This document shows positions 1 through 11,080 of a DNA stretch of 64,000 nucleotides, in pieces. The stretch comes from Euwallacea fornicatus (Eukaryota; Arthropoda; Insecta; Coleoptera; Curculionidae): positions 4,030,001 through 4,094,000 of the forward strand of contig NC_089556.1 in NCBI RefSeq assembly GCF_040115645.1. The letters run 5' to 3'. The notes beneath the pieces were generated by a model, which had not been told where the DNA came from, searched no databases, and saw only the letters and a program-made list of their open reading frames with translations. Numbering within the stretch: position 1 is the first letter of the stretch; every line of letters starts with the position of its first letter. A program made the translations under genes and the position numbers.

Positions 1-498
1 CTTACTAAGTTCGTTGCCATCTCGTATTCGAGTCAGAAACACCGTGTAAACGTAGTAACGAGAATTAGCGGCTATGAGGTAGTCTAATCTTAGGTATCTT
101 TACATGTAAAAGCGCCTTATTCGAAATTTGTTTTACAGCTATACCTTTACAGCCTCTTGGCAGAAGATGAGTCAATTTGTATGGAGGAAAAAATATGGTT
201 GTGAATGCTTTTTTGGAAGGAAAAAGTATACCTTTTGTCTCCCGGTTGATTACGACAGCTTCACAGATTGGCCCATAATTCGTTTTAATCACAATTTTTA
301 GTCGAATTTTTAAGTTACTAAATAATCATCAACAAAATATGTAACAGTCTTGACGTTTCACGACTGTTCCGTTGAAACTTGAGTTGAACACACCATACCG
401 GCGCCGGCTAACACGCGCCGAGATTTATAATGTCTTAATAGCCATTATTTTGTTATTATATGTGCATTATTTATTATAGTTGTCTTTTGTTGTTGCAG
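1..498. other. Sequence upstream of the first recognised exportin-7 exon
   Basis: I recognise no exon here. The last part must be the intron ending at the acceptor TTGCAG just before 499, because the exportin-7 exon that follows starts in mid-codon and the protein needs a long N-terminal half. An open frame on the minus strand at 65-292 has no recognisable domain and is probably fortuitous. Confidence 0.5.
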
Positions 499-2836
499 GT
501 GGCTGTGAAAAATTAGAATTGGCAATGTTACTCTTTTTCGAACAATTCCGTAAAATTTACGTAGGAGATCAGGTGCAAAAAAATTCGAAAGTGTATAGGA
601 GGTTGTCTGAGGTGTTGGGGTTGAGTGATGAAGCTACAGTGCTTAGTGTATTTATTAGGAAAATGTACGTAATGTCTCGTACCTCATCGTCCCAGATTTA
701 GCTTCATGTAATCCCCATTTTAGAATAACAAATTTAAAATATTGGGGCCGAAGCGAGACGACGATTAGTAGGACTTTGCAACTTTTAAACGACCTCTCCG
801 TGGGTTACAGCTGCGTCAGGAAGTTGATAAAATTAGAAGAGGTCCAGTTTATGCTAAACAACCACACTAGTGAACACTTTCCATTCCTGGGCAACACCGT
901 GTCCGTTAACGAAATGCGGTGTCGCTCGATGTTCTATACGTCGCTAGGAAGACTGCTTATGGTCGATCTCGGAGAGGACGAGGATCAGTTCCACAACTTT
1001 ATGTTACCTCTCACTGGTACTACTAAATTCGTCTTTTCCTCAGAAGCTTTGAAGGACATTTAATTTCCAGCCGCCTTCGAGAGCATAGGGCAATTACTAG
1101 GAGCTTCTGAGTCTCAAATGTATGCTACGGATGAAGCGAAGAAGGCCCTAATAGGTTTGGCCAGGGATCTTCGAGGACTGGCGTTTTCATTCAATACCAA
1201 AATTTCGTATATGATGCTGTTTGACTGGATGTATCCTTTTCTAGTTCTCACTTCATAAAGTTGCAGTGAAAATTTCACATAATTATCTCCTTAATACAAT
1301 TGTTGTAGATATCCGAATTATACACCAATTTTGCTGAGAGCAATAGAGTTGTGGTACCACGAGCCTCAAGTGACAACGCCCGTGTTGAAATTATTCGCCG
1401 AATTAGTGCAAAATAGGTCTCAGCGACTGCAGTTCGATGTGTCGTCCCCCAATGGCATTTTGTTATTTAGGGAGGCCAGTAAAATTATTTGTAGTTATGG
1501 TAAGAGCCTGGATATCATTGGAATTAAATCCGGGATAATTTCCAAGACGTGACTTAATAGAAGCGCAGGTAAATGTGGAATATTCTATTTTCAGGAACCC
1601 GTATTTTGAATGTGGAAGTGAGCAAAGATCAAATATATGCGATGAAGCTTAAAGGGATATCCGTGTGTTTCTCGATGCTGAAAGCGGCTCTTTGCGGCAG
1701 TTATGTTAATTTCGGAGTGTTCCGCTTATATGGAGACGAGGCCTTAGATAACGCACTGAATGTTTTCGTAAAGCTGCTTTTGTCGATACCTCAGCATGAT
1801 CTCCTCGTAAGTAAATTCGCTCACAAATAACCAGATTTATATTAATTAAATTGATTTGGGGTCGTAGGATTATCCGAAGCTGTCTCAAACCTACTATGTT
1901 TTGCTTGAGTGTTTGGCGCAAGATCACATGAGCTTTCTCGCCACTCTGGAGCCGCAAGTGTTCCTCTACATCTTGTCATCGATTTCCGAAGGACTGACTG
2001 CCTTAGGTGCGCTTTATGATTATTATACAGGTCCGTGTTCAAGTTGGGGACATTGCACTTCTTGAGCCACTGGTGTTCTCGTGTCTGGCTGAGCTTTTTC
2101 CGGCCCGCACCTCAATAATAATAGTTTTAACACGCATAAATGTCCTTTTTGCTTTTCCAGACACGACGGTTTGTACTGGCTGTTGCGCAACTTTGGACCA
2201 TATCGTCACCTATTTATTTAAGCAACTAACCCAGAAAGGTATTTTAATAATTAGGATATTGAGTGTTAAGCTTGTTTTGCACACTTTATCATTCGATCTA
2301 CAGCATATCCAGGCAAAAAGTCATCACTGCCCCCAGCCGGAGGCGGCATGTTTTTGAAAGTCTTAGAAATGCACCCGGAAATCCTGCAACAAATATTGAG
2401 TACCGTCCTCAATGTTATAATGTTCGAAGACTGTCGCAATCAATGGTCAATGTCCAGACCTTTGTTGGGGCTTATACTTTTAAATGAAGATTATTTTGCT
2501 CAGTTGAGAGAAAATATTATAAGGTAAAATCGTTCATAAAATTCAAGGCAAAAATGTCCAACTGATTCTGTGTTTTTAGAAGTCAACCCCCCGACAAACA
2601 AAGCGCAATGGCACAATGGTTTGAAAACTTAATGGATGGCATAGAAAGAAATTTGTTAATTAAGAACCGAGACAGGTAAACAAATTTTTATTTATATCAG
2701 CACAATATGTGTTTTCAATAAATGCTTTTGTTTTAGGTTTACGCAAAACTTATCCATGTTTAGGAGAGATATAAACGACTCGATTAAGGGTCCTAACGTC
2801 AACACTACGTCAGTCAGCGACATGATGACATCATAG
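499..2836 (+). CDS. XPO7: Exportin-7 (RanBP16), C-terminal half, ten exons with stop
   Basis: Exportin-7 is an importin-beta-family nuclear transport receptor that carries cargo through nuclear pores with RanGTP. The exons I can splice are 499-664, 724-1016, 1071-1230, 1309-1499, 1595-1806, 1868-2006, 2161-2238, 2313-2523, 2580-2675 and 2737-2836. All have GT/AG borders and the reading phase carries through to TAG at 2834-2836. The product, about 548 aa, follows the family almost residue by residue: FFEQFRKIYVGDQVQ, LMVDLGEDEDQ, NRSQRLQFDVSSPNGILLF, LKLKGISVCFSMLKAAL, VCTGCC, and a C-terminus rich in R, D, S and M. Vertebrate proteins are about 1,087 aa, so roughly the N-terminal half lies before the window. 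The segment after KQLTQK is a short glycine-rich linker (KKSSLPPAGGG) where vertebrates have a longer stretch. Nothing suggests decay. The identification is firm. Confidence 0.94.
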
Positions 2837-2910
2837 TTACTAAAAGTATGCGAGAGGTATGTTTGTACAAAAAACAGATTGAAGTGTAAAAGGGCGGTGT
2901 TCACTTTGAA

Positions 2911-2916
2911 AATAAA
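2911..2916 (+). terminator. AATAAA polyadenylation signal of exportin-7
   Basis: A canonical AATAAA lies 75 bp beyond the stop codon and is the first plausible cleavage signal for the transcript. Whether it is used cannot be seen from the sequence. Confidence 0.4.
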
Positions 2917-2940
2917 GGCAGATGTTTCTGTAGTTAGATC

Positions 2941-3112
2941 TATTTTCGGTTAATGCATTTAAGTTTATTTATTAAATTTTTATCTGTTTATGTCGTCTTT
3001 ATACAGGGTTTAATAGTCTACAAGTTAGCTGCATTTTCGGTTATTAAACTTAAGTTTATTTATTACATTTTTATTCGTTTATGTCGTCTCTTTATACAGG
3101 GTTTAATAGTCA
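2941..3112. repeat. Imperfect tandem duplication of about 80 bp
   Basis: Two adjacent copies (about 2941-3017 and 3033-3112) share the order ATTTTCGGTTA, AAGTTTATTTATTA, TTTATGTCGTC, ATACAGGGTTTAATAGTC with a few differences. It lies in the exportin-7 downstream region and is non-coding. Each copy carries an ATACAGGGT motif resembling the ends of transposons elsewhere in the window. Confidence 0.75.
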
Positions 3113-3504
3113 ACGTCAAGTCGATGAGTGTTGGTGAAGAAGAGAAATGGATAATGCACGGTCTGCGGTGTTGCGTAATATAGTCATATCTGTCATAATT
3201 TTCCGGATTTTTTTCTGTAATTATAAATTTTTTTCTGTAGTTGTGTGTACATTATTTATAAGAAGTTATTGTAAAAAATTTCTACGTTTAATATACTTAT
3301 GCTTCAGTTTATGTCTGTTTTTTTCTTATGCCGATTAAAATTTTCCCAATACCAGACCTCTGTAATCTCTGAACTTCCTATTTAAGAGCACTCTAAATAC
3401 GTTCTTCAGCCATAAATAATATCACAAGTCGTGAACATTGCGCTAAATTTGACTTGGAAACGCAGAAATAGTACAACTGCGCAAATTTGGTAATTGAAAA
3501 AAAG

Positions 3505-3842
3505 CAGAGGCGTACATAACAAATTTGCACTAAAAAAATTCAGTGAAAATTGAGTGGTCCGATTTCAATGAGATTTGGTTCCGCAGTGGGCGTACGATAC
3601 AGCATTGATATGCCACGGTCAAATCTCGAATCGGAGAACTTTGATTTTTTGGGCCAAAAATTTTCATGATGTATAGCCTTAGATATTTTTTGGACCCAAA
3701 AATCAAAGTTGTCCGATTCGAGATTTGACCGTGGCATATCAATGCTGTATCGTACGCCCACTGCGGAACCAAATCTCATTGAAATCGGACCACTCAATTT
3801 TCACTGAATTTTTTTAGTGCAAATTTGTGATGTACGCCACTG
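3505..3842. repeat. Near-perfect palindrome, foldback/MITE-like, 150-bp arms
   Basis: The arms at about 3505-3654 and 3693-3842 are reverse complements with few mismatches, separated by about 38 bp. The outer ends read CAGAGGCGTACA and, as complement, CAGTGGCGTACA. CAG-NGGCG ends are common on hAT-type MITEs, but I could not find a clean 8-bp target duplication at the edges. The minus-strand open frames inside are the two arms read through and are not genes. Confidence 0.85.
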
Positions 3843-6478
3843 GTTTTTCCATAACAAAATTTGTGCAAACATCACAAAAATTTTGGCGAAAGAATTTTTG
3901 TTATTTCAATTTGAAAAAAAATTACTTAAAATACTTATTTTCTTTTCCGTAAGGCAAGATGCCCAATTACTAACTAGTAATTAGCCTTGGCATTTGATAG
4001 GCAATTTGGTAGATATATAATAGGAAAAGTTCTCGATTCTGTAACAATTGAATAGAGTATTAGATTTTTTTATATAATTTTATTACTGTAAAACAGTAAT
4101 ATTATAATATTACATAATATACATTAATAACATTATATTTGGAAACCGCCAATTTTACAATATTCTAGACCTCATGACAATGTTCTTGTAACTAAACATC
4201 TATCATTTTTATTTAGATCTATCATCTAAATTATCTACTAATCATTGGGTTATTAGTATAGTAGCCCTTTTTTTACTAGAGGCGCTAACTATATATACTG
4301 CGAAGCATTAACTTAGAAGGCAGATTTCTTCTGTCAACTAATACTTGATTTAGCTACTTACTTCTAGAGGGCACTAAAAAAAATGAAACATTTCTTTACA
4401 TGGAGAAAAAGTTACTTAAGACAGTGGTGTATAGATGGCACCATATCTCTACATTTTTGAAGAAATAGTGATAGCACAAAAAAACGTTCCGTAAAAAAAT
4501 GTTAATCGTAAATATGGCTGCAGATTTTAGTGATGAAGAGGATGGTCTGGATTACTTTTGAAACTTGCCAATAGTATTCAGGATATCATTTCTTTATTTG
4601 CTGAAAAGGAAACATTTTAAGAATATGGCGTAACTAATGCTTAATTTATTATTATCGAACCTTGATTTATTGTGGGGAAGATCTGGTAGAGTTTCCACAT
4701 AAGGGGAAAATAGACATCTTTATATTTCTCGTCGCATATGTACCTAATTTTTGCCTTGTAACATTGTCATGCGCAACTAAGATTCGGTTTTTTCTTAAAA
4801 AATTAAGTTATCCATTTTGTGTCTTGCTGGTGTTCACTGGTATCGCGGGACAAGGAGAATTTAAATATGTCCCGCTATAAAAATTTTACCCGATGCAATC
4901 TGGTAATAAATGTGTGTTAGTAATTCCATTCTTATAATTATTGTAGTATTAACAAAAAATTGGGGCGTAAATTTAGCCTAATAATTTAATATACGTAATA
5001 ACATTATTATAATACTTAAACACAGAGACGCAATTTCTCTCCACAAAAAAAGTCGTTGTAGAGGTTCAGTCAACTGGAATTTGGACGACCAATTTCGCGA
5101 CCTTCTGGGGCATAAAGTGTTTCATCGTAATCTGCGTAAGGTATTGTTCAAGAATCGCCAAATAAAATAACCCAAATAAGCATTCTAAGCTTATGTGAAC
5201 GTAATTACATGTAATTAGGCATAATTACGCAAAGAATCTTAAAAGCAAATTGATACTTTCCATTGTCCGACGGTGGTAACTACAAATAGTAACGTAATGA
5301 TAATGGGGATAACCAAATTTCCCTTTTAAAGATCGCAACTTTGTCTTCCCAGATAAAAGAAAAGAAAGAAGACTGCAAACAGCTTAACTTTCCCGTTTTA
5401 ACACGATTGGTGCACGTAATCTTTGCAATTAACGCCGAGGTGAACACGATAGTTTGAATTACCAAGAAGAAAAGAAATTATTATTTTGTGAATATTCAGT
5501 GCTTAACGCTTAATTCGGCATAGCGCTCTATTTGCACGTGATACAAAACCAACCGTTCTAGAAGATCTGTTAAAATCCATATCAAGTTAAACCTTTATAC
5601 AGACAATTATTTCAATAGAAAAACAAATTTTGCATATTGTTCTTTTTCAGGAATATTTAGATCTTTAAAGGAGAGACGTTCCAAGAAATATTAGAAGAAA
5701 AATCGGATTTTTAATTAAAATTTTATGAGTGTTTGTGCTTATCCAGAATGAAAGCTAGATATACATTCAGATAAAATAGAGTTATTGCACTTACTTTGAT
5801 ATTTGCGTCTAAAGACTAAAATTTTGGGTATCAAGTTCATGAATCCATCAAGACCAGTTCTGTTTTTCGTGGATAATTAATAAAATAATTTATTTAATCT
5901 ATCAATAGTAAAAGTAGGTAGGCAGGATGTCGAGTCCGAATTAATTTGTGCCATGGAGGATCTTGAATCAACAAAAATTTGGGGTCACTTCCAAAAAAAA
6001 ATTTAATTTTTAACGTTTATTGTCAACGACGTTCGATAGCACTTTCTACGTTGTAATATATTGCGTTCAATGAATTATTGAGTACATGCTTCAGGCTATG
6101 CTTAAGATTCACGTTGGAAACGGTACTTGCCACGTAAACGTAGTTCCGTTTGAGCTTAAAGAGGTAGTTCCTAAACACGATCGGTTTCACTTTTCACCGT
6201 CTCTTAGCGAGACGAGAGATGAAATGTTTCGGTTTTTTAAGGAATTAATTATCAAACGTTAACCTGATGGATTTTAGATCGCTTTAAAGAATGCATAATA
6301 TAGATATGAATATCGCTAATAAAAAGCAATAATAAGAGACAGAACTAATTAATCATATTAATATCCTAACAGAGATATAAAACCATTTTTTAAAAGGCAT
6401 TATAGTGTGAATATCTAGAAAAAAACGTATCTTGGCAGCTTAAATTACCCAAAAATAACTATATTTTAATACTTATTT
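3843..6478. other. Intergenic, no recognised feature
   Basis: This AT-rich stretch has only short open frames. A 72-codon frame at 4662-4880 and a tiny one beginning near 4501 show no domain I recognise, and I see no splice-site pattern that links them to a gene. Confidence 0.5.
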
Positions 6479-6830
6479 ATACAGGATGTAGCATGTCATT
6501 ATGGAGATCTTTTAGGGGGTAATAGTAGTCTTTAAAACAATTTAAAAATGCTAATTGATACATTACCAAAAACGTGAAATTTTGCCACCTTGTTTATCAA
6601 AAATTGCGCGTTTTTGACCATGGGGCATTAGAATTTTTCAATTATTTTGCAGAGTACTATATCCCCCTGAAATATTTCCATAATAATATGTTAAGCTCTG
6701 CATACTGGCAGAACCCCTACCTACTTGCAAGGTTTAGATTAACACGACAGCTCTTAGAGGACGTGAAACGTCCTTTAAGAGTTGCAGTTCTAACTACCCC
6801 ACCTCAAAGAGCCATATTACCCAAATTTAC
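6479..6830. repeat. Possible TIR element with a TACAGGATGT end
   Basis: The left end TATACAGGATGTAGC resembles the TACAGGGTGT-type ends found elsewhere here. About 320 bp later, a segment around 6790-6830 (TACCCCACCTCAAAGAG) is roughly the reverse complement of the left end's continuation (CTTTTAGGGGGTAATA). A 98-codon frame overlaps it but matches no known protein to my eye. The repeat call is tentative and the right boundary is approximate. Confidence 0.35.
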
Positions 6831-7919
6831 TTTTTTTAAGCACCATGACCGAATCCTAAATGAGTTGTAACGGTTCGAGTCACTTTTGACTTTTTTTAGT
6901 GGTTTAAATTCGAACAATAAAATTAACACTTTTAAAATAATAAATACTTCTGCTTGGTATCTAAAATGTTTTTAAGTGGGACTTAATTAAGGCACCTAAG
7001 ATCGAAGAATATTCGGTTCTTTCTGGATTCGCTTACAGGGACTTCACTTGTATAGAGTAAAACGTAACTTTAAAATTTGTTGAAAAGTAAACGGGACGGC
7101 CTTCCGTCCTTTGATAGTAATATTGTTGTGTTTTTTTGACTACCGATAATTAGTACTTTCCCGTGTGAGAACTAGTTCGGCAAATACTATTTCCTGCTGA
7201 TCCGCGTTCATATTATTTTTTGGTATTAATTTCATTTTGTCTACTTCACTTATTTCTCACATTTATAAAGCTCTTAAGCGCCTTGACGAGCTCTTTAAAT
7301 CATGCAGTAGTCTTTTAAATTCAGTTTTGTCTTTTATTTATTGCCTGATTTTCCTTTACCGATTATACCTTTGCAGGGTCATGAATACCCCCTCAAGTTC
7401 TCCACATATGGAATGCGAACCTAATGCACATTCTAATAAGTTACGTTGTAGGCACGTTAGCATTTCTCCCAAAGACAAGAACCCAAAAATTTCTCTTTTA
7501 CGCCAGCTCGATAATAGAAACAATCCGACGAATTGCCACGACTAGAACTCATCTGAATGGCGAAACAACTCTCTCATCTCTCCTACATGTTCTAAATGGA
7601 GCTTCTTCAGGACAAGCCTGCATCATCTGTAAAACGTTTTTGTTGTAACTGCTAAGAGATTAAAAAAATATATTTTCCATGCTCGAACTCTTGCTTCCGA
7701 CATCGACGGCAATGACACTTACTAATGGTACTTGCTACCACTCACCTACATTCTATAAATTTCCCCCCTTTCTTTACTTGACGACGCTGTAGCAGGGGCC
7801 TTTCTTCTCTCCCGAAGAATCTCTTCAATGAAGTTCAAGATCGAGTGTTATTTTCGTTAATTCACGGTCGTGTTCAGCTTTCACGTTTCCTGCCTCTGGA
7901 GCGGAACGCGCCGTACGTC
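6831..7919. other. Intergenic, no recognised feature
   Basis: Only short open frames without recognisable domains occur here. GC content rises toward the right end, approaching the putative promoter and first exon. Confidence 0.4.
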
Positions 7920-8033
7920 AAGTGCCGTTCAGTTCAAGCGATCTTGGGCTTTTTTGGTTTTTTTTGCTACTGCAAATTGAGAAAGGAATTGAGACGGGAC
8001 ATTGAGGAGGACACTGAGTAAGAAGAAGGAAAA
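7920..8033 (+). promoter_or_regulatory. Putative core promoter and 5' leader
   Basis: The stretch is less AT-rich than its surroundings and has an initiator-like TTCAGTTC at 7928-7935, a common insect Inr form, about 100 bp before an ATG. It would serve the candidate desaturase start exon at 8034. The call rests on composition and position only. Confidence 0.3.
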
Positions 8034-8078
8034 ATGATTCATATCGAGTTCGTCAAAAATGAGACCGGTCCAGATCGG
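8034..8078 (+). CDS. Candidate first coding exon of the desaturase (15 codons)
   Basis: ATG at 8034 opens 15 codons (MIHIEFVKNETGPDR) ending exactly at a donor, CGG|GTAGGT, in phase 0. The first firm desaturase exon at 19160 begins in phase 0 and has no in-frame ATG before its first membrane segment, so a separate upstream start exon must exist. This one fits in phase, strand and promoter-like context. It would create an intron of about 11 kb and a product of 394 aa. A different upstream exon, or an unrelated gene, remains possible. Confidence 0.42.
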
Positions 8079-11000
8079 GTAGGTTCTTAATCTCAGAGTA
8101 TCCTTGTTAACGTTGAGTAAATATGAGTTTTAAAATTACAAGCAGAATAATTGAGGTGATATTGTTTCCGAGCAAACTTAAACCGCAAGTATTTGCTTAT
8201 TAAATAGTGGAACAAAAAGTGGTGATTTTATTTCAGCTGGCGACTCAAGTAACGACTTTGCATATTGTAAAAAGTGCTGTGTTCTCTCAAGGCTGCCTAA
8301 CAAATACAAATTCATTTCTAGCTAAGCCCGAACAGTTTTAAAGATCCGAAAAAATATATACACAGCTCTGATTATTATTAGTAATTTAAATTCTCGCTAA
8401 TAAATCAGTTGCATAGTAGATCAGTTTCTTTCTCTGGCCATCGGCCGAATCGATTACTAAAATTTCGAAACAATAGTATCATGCTTAATTTAACAACATA
8501 ACGGTATTTGAAGGAAATGGGCGTTAGTTGATATCCACAGTAATATGAGTAATACACAGTGAATTCATTCAGTTATTAAAGCTTAAATTTACTAGCATTA
8601 TGGTTACAAGATCAGAACCAGAAAGTGGTCGGAATCTATTAAAGAAATATAGCGAAATTTTTGCAAAGCAGAAAATTTTCAAATTCAAGAAATTGCCATC
8701 ACTTTCCTGACAATCAACTGATCAATTCCAATTTCCACGTATTTATTATGACAATATGGCGAATGCAACGTCTTTATTAGTGTAGCTAATTTTTTTTTAG
8801 TTATCTGCATTAATATTTAATTTGCAAGTCTATTTTGGGTTGTTTCAGTGAAAGTAAATAGTTATAGCAATTAGTTATTACAGATCGATAAAGAATAAAA
8901 TACAATAGAAGTAGCTAGAAAATAGGGAAAAGATTTGCATCAACCAACCAATAATAATACATGTATAGTTCTAAGCTGTAAGAGAAAGTAAACATTTGAA
9001 ATGAATTGATGGAATGAAATAAAAACTTGCCCATTTTTGGATAAATCGTCTGTAAAATCACTTTCTCTAGGTGTGCGAACGATACTGCTTTGTCCATGCT
9101 TTTTCTCTAACTAAAATGAAAATGAGTAGGTTTCTGCCTATTTATTTTATATATTTAATTTAACTTACAATTTAGAACTACATCTCATTTTTTTCGAGAT
9201 TATTTCCGCATATACATTTGAGCAAAGCGGAAAAACTTCAAATTAAAAATATACCTTGCAGAAAATTCTATTTAATTAAATTGGTGATCGTAAGTTTTCT
9301 ATCAGAGAGGTAATTTATTTTCTCAAATACGAGTATATGTTTAATTTGAAGAAACGTTTTCATGAAACGCTTAGTCCGGTACTGTTTCCCCAAAACTCAA
9401 TTTAGAAATTTCACAAAATGCTTATTGTTTAATGATTTTAATTTTCTACAAGGATTATTGCATGCTTAAAATGATGATTTTAGTATTTAATTTAAAAATT
9501 TCCTTTTTTAACACGCTCAGTCTAATCTGTCCTATCACTATATATCACTATATTATGTGATACACTGCGTTACAATAATTTCAATTTAGGACTAGATCGT
9601 GACCGTAGCTTTGTCGTCCGAGTAATAAATTTGTCAAATATATGTGAATATTTAATTTTTAGAACTTTCTCTTGAAACGCTTAGTGTGGCACTGTTTCTG
9701 TGAAACTCAAACTTGCCGATTTTGCAAAATAATGAGCCTTCTAAGGATTTAAATTTTAATAAAATGGCGATTGCTGTTGTGCACTACGCGTTAGTATTTA
9801 TAGAGGAGCAAATAAACAAAATACATCTCAATTTTTCATTGATGGTTTCTTATGCTGAGATGTTTAGAATGTCTCTGCTCTCTTAAAAATGAACTTTTTC
9901 CAAATGGTGATAACAGAGTAACTGGTTAAAGAAATGTCATTTTTTTTTTAATTACATCTGAATAGTCGATTTGAAAAGTTCCCGTCTTCAGACTTTTAAT
10001 GCGGTTTTGTTTTCCTTACATTCCACTGGAAAATTTTGCATAATATCTTCCGTTCCCGTGACTTAGATTTATGACAAAATGGTGACCGTAAATTTTGTGT
10101 CATAGGAATAATAAATTTTCTAAAAGCCGCCTGCTTCATAGAAAATATATAGAATTACCCACCGCGTCTCATTTAAATTACCTAAATTACTGTCTCCACC
10201 TCTTTGTCACCACAAACATGGTGTTTCGTGATCAAAGTCACGTATTTCATACATAGGAATCCCAACCAGATTTTTAGGTTACATCACCCTTTCACCACGT
10301 CTAATAAACTCAACAAGTATTTGAAGGTTTCGATAAAATCGAATTCTGCAGTTGAATTCATTCAGACCGTAACCAGGTTTTTCGGGTCGTTTTTCGATAC
10401 ATACAGAGAAAAATGTGAAAGTAGAGTGATTTCGTGAATTTCAAAGTTCAGTACCTAAATGAGACCCTCCGCGACCGAAAACTCTCATCAAGTTTTGTAA
10501 ACTATAACCAGAAAACTTTTGAATATGATATTTGCATCACGAATCCGTAAAATTCTTCTGCCCTCAATATAAAAAAAAATAAAAATTGAAAAACTAGTTC
10601 CCGCAATATCTAATATTAATTGTTCAAATAATCTTGACCGGTTGGATGCGTATATGGCTTGATCAATGTTATTTCTTTGTGTAGCGAGAAAGTACATTTG
10701 CTTACCATTTCCATCAAAATACATGATAAGGTGTTATAACGGAACCGATACCATTAGTCAACAATTCAAAACATGGGTCTGGTAATGGCAGTGTCGCAGT
10801 CTTGTAAAGCATTTGTCATTTTCTATCTGTTAATGCTGATGGGTCGAACTGGGTCGTCGGTGAAGTGGATGAATTCCTCTAAACGACACTTGCTCTATTG
10901 CCGGTGACTGCAGAACTGAAAAGAAATGTCCATTTTATAAATTAATGAATAAAATAAGAGCGACAAGGATTATATATCCGGAGAACTGCTCCGCATATTT

Positions 11001-11080
11001 GTTTACAAGTGAAATTAAAACGATTAAACTGAAGAAGAAATGAGAACACAGACTGCAGAGATGTTGAAATAATTCACATA
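8079..11080 (+). other. Putative large first intron of the desaturase, left part
   Basis: AT-rich, with no coding segment I can support. Its only clear structure is the degenerate tandem array at about 9200-10150, listed separately. The short open frames here and just beyond lack domains. Confidence 0.4.
9200..10150. repeat. Degenerate tandem array with a period of about 316 bp
   Basis: Motif sets recur at regular spacing. GAAACGCTTAGT-type blocks occur near 9364 and 9675, with a diverged one near 9990. Blocks like GGTGATCGTAA occur near 9281, 9598 and 9907, and a related set occurs near 9448, 9764 and 10082. The spacing of 309-318 bp indicates about three diverged copies, each with a weaker half-period of about 160 bp. 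It is non-coding and looks like an old satellite fragment. Confidence 0.55.

Noticed and set aside
3530..3797. Minus-strand open frames of 80-85 codons
   Set aside because: They run through the arms and loop of the 3505-3842 palindrome and have no protein-like features.
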